Positions 6,163 to 6,530 of a stretch of DNA of 6,530 nucleotides are shown in pieces. A program made the position numbers and the translations under genes. How positions within the stretch are numbered: position 1 is the stretch's first letter; each line of letters starts with the position of its first letter. The notes beneath the pieces are model-generated. The model saw nothing but the letters and a program-made list of their open reading frames with translations. It ran no database searches and was not told where the DNA came from. The DNA comes from Limnochordia bacterium (GTDB taxonomy: Bacteria > Bacillota > Limnochordia > Darwinibacteriales > B1SED10-159), in NCBI GenBank assembly GCA_007132255.1, contig SLOZ01000272.1, positions 1-6,530 on the forward strand. Reading direction: 5' to 3'.

Positions 6163-6530
6163 ATGATTACGATCACACTCAAAGACGGCAGCAGCAAGCA
6201 GTATGAAGCTGGTACCACCGTCTTGGACGTGGCTAAAGACATCAGTGCCGGTTTAGCCCGGGTGACCTGTGCTGCCGATGTTGACGGGCAGCTAGTCGAT
6301 GTTCGTCACGCGCTGAACCATGATTGTCAGCTTTCCCTACTTACCTTTGACGACAAGGGCGGCCGCCATGCCTATTGGCATACCAGTGCCCATATCATGG
6401 CGCAGGCTGTGAAACGACTATATCCGGAAGCTGAACTGGCCATCGGTCCTGCTATTGACACCGGTTTTTACTACGACTTTGATGTTAAGGAGTCGTTCAC
6501 GCCAGAAGCCTTGGAAGCCATCGAAAAGGA
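6163..6530 (+). CDS. thrS: Threonyl-tRNA synthetase, N-terminal part (3' end outside window)
   Basis: The 122 visible codons begin MITITLKDGSSKQYEAG and continue with TVLDVAKDIS and GLARVTCAADVDGQLVD, which together are the N-terminal TGS domain (about 1-60) of bacterial threonyl-tRNA synthetase. The editing domain then begins: HTSAHIMAQAVKRLYPEAEL holds the HxxxH pair that is part of the editing site removing mischarged serine, followed by AIGPAIDTGFYYDF. The catalytic and anticodon-binding domains lie beyond the window. The enzyme charges tRNA-Thr with threonine in the cytoplasm. The start at ATG 6163 is fixed by the ribosome site and by alignment to the family N-terminus. The gene is preceded by 510 gene-free bases with possible leader structure, but the T-box element common for this gene in Bacillota was not found. 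Confidence 0.96.
   Translation, partial: MITITLKDGSSKQYEAGTTVLDVAKDISAGLARVTCAADVDGQLVDVRHALNHDCQLSLLTFDDKGGRHAYWHTSAHIMAQAVKRLYPEAELAIGPAIDTGFYYDFDVKESFTPEALEAIEK

Overview
The window looks like a moderately GC-rich Bacillota (Firmicutes) chromosome. Two genes appear to start with TTG behind strong purine-rich ribosome binding sites, the arginine genes end or begin with typical signatures, and the large signalling protein has the GGDEF variant (DVNGLKLIND) joined to HD-GYP that I associate with clostridial and Negativicutes-type bacteria. The phylum is a reasonable inference; anything finer is not supported.

Layout, all on the + strand: (1) 1-181, the last 59 codons of argG (argininosuccinate synthase), followed at 201-231 by a clear intrinsic terminator. 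(2) 449-3970, a 1173-residue membrane protein with the order TM, double CACHE, TM, HAMP, PAS, PAS, PAS, GGDEF, HD-GYP. It looks able both to make and to degrade cyclic di-GMP. The reading frame is open upstream to an ATG at 197, but that ATG sits at the foot of the argG terminator. A TTG at 449 behind AGGGGAG is the better start. (3) 3971-4272, a gene-free gap with a few hairpins. (4) 4273-5652, argH (argininosuccinate lyase), complete, TTG start. (5) 5653-6162, a 510-base gene-free stretch rich in possible RNA structure, including nested long-range helices and a set of mutually exclusive pairings just upstream of the next gene. I recognise no known RNA family in it. (6) 6163-6530, the first 122 codons of thrS (threonyl-tRNA synthetase), running off the window.

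argG and argH catalyse the last two steps of arginine synthesis (citrulline + aspartate to argininosuccinate, then to arginine + fumarate). They are often adjacent; here they are separated by an apparently independent c-di-GMP signalling gene, with argG terminated before it. No mobile element, CRISPR array, tRNA or rRNA was seen. The most unusual parts are the argH-thrS intergenic region, a candidate structured RNA or thrS leader without a T-box, and the bifunctional sensor enzyme placed inside the arg cluster.
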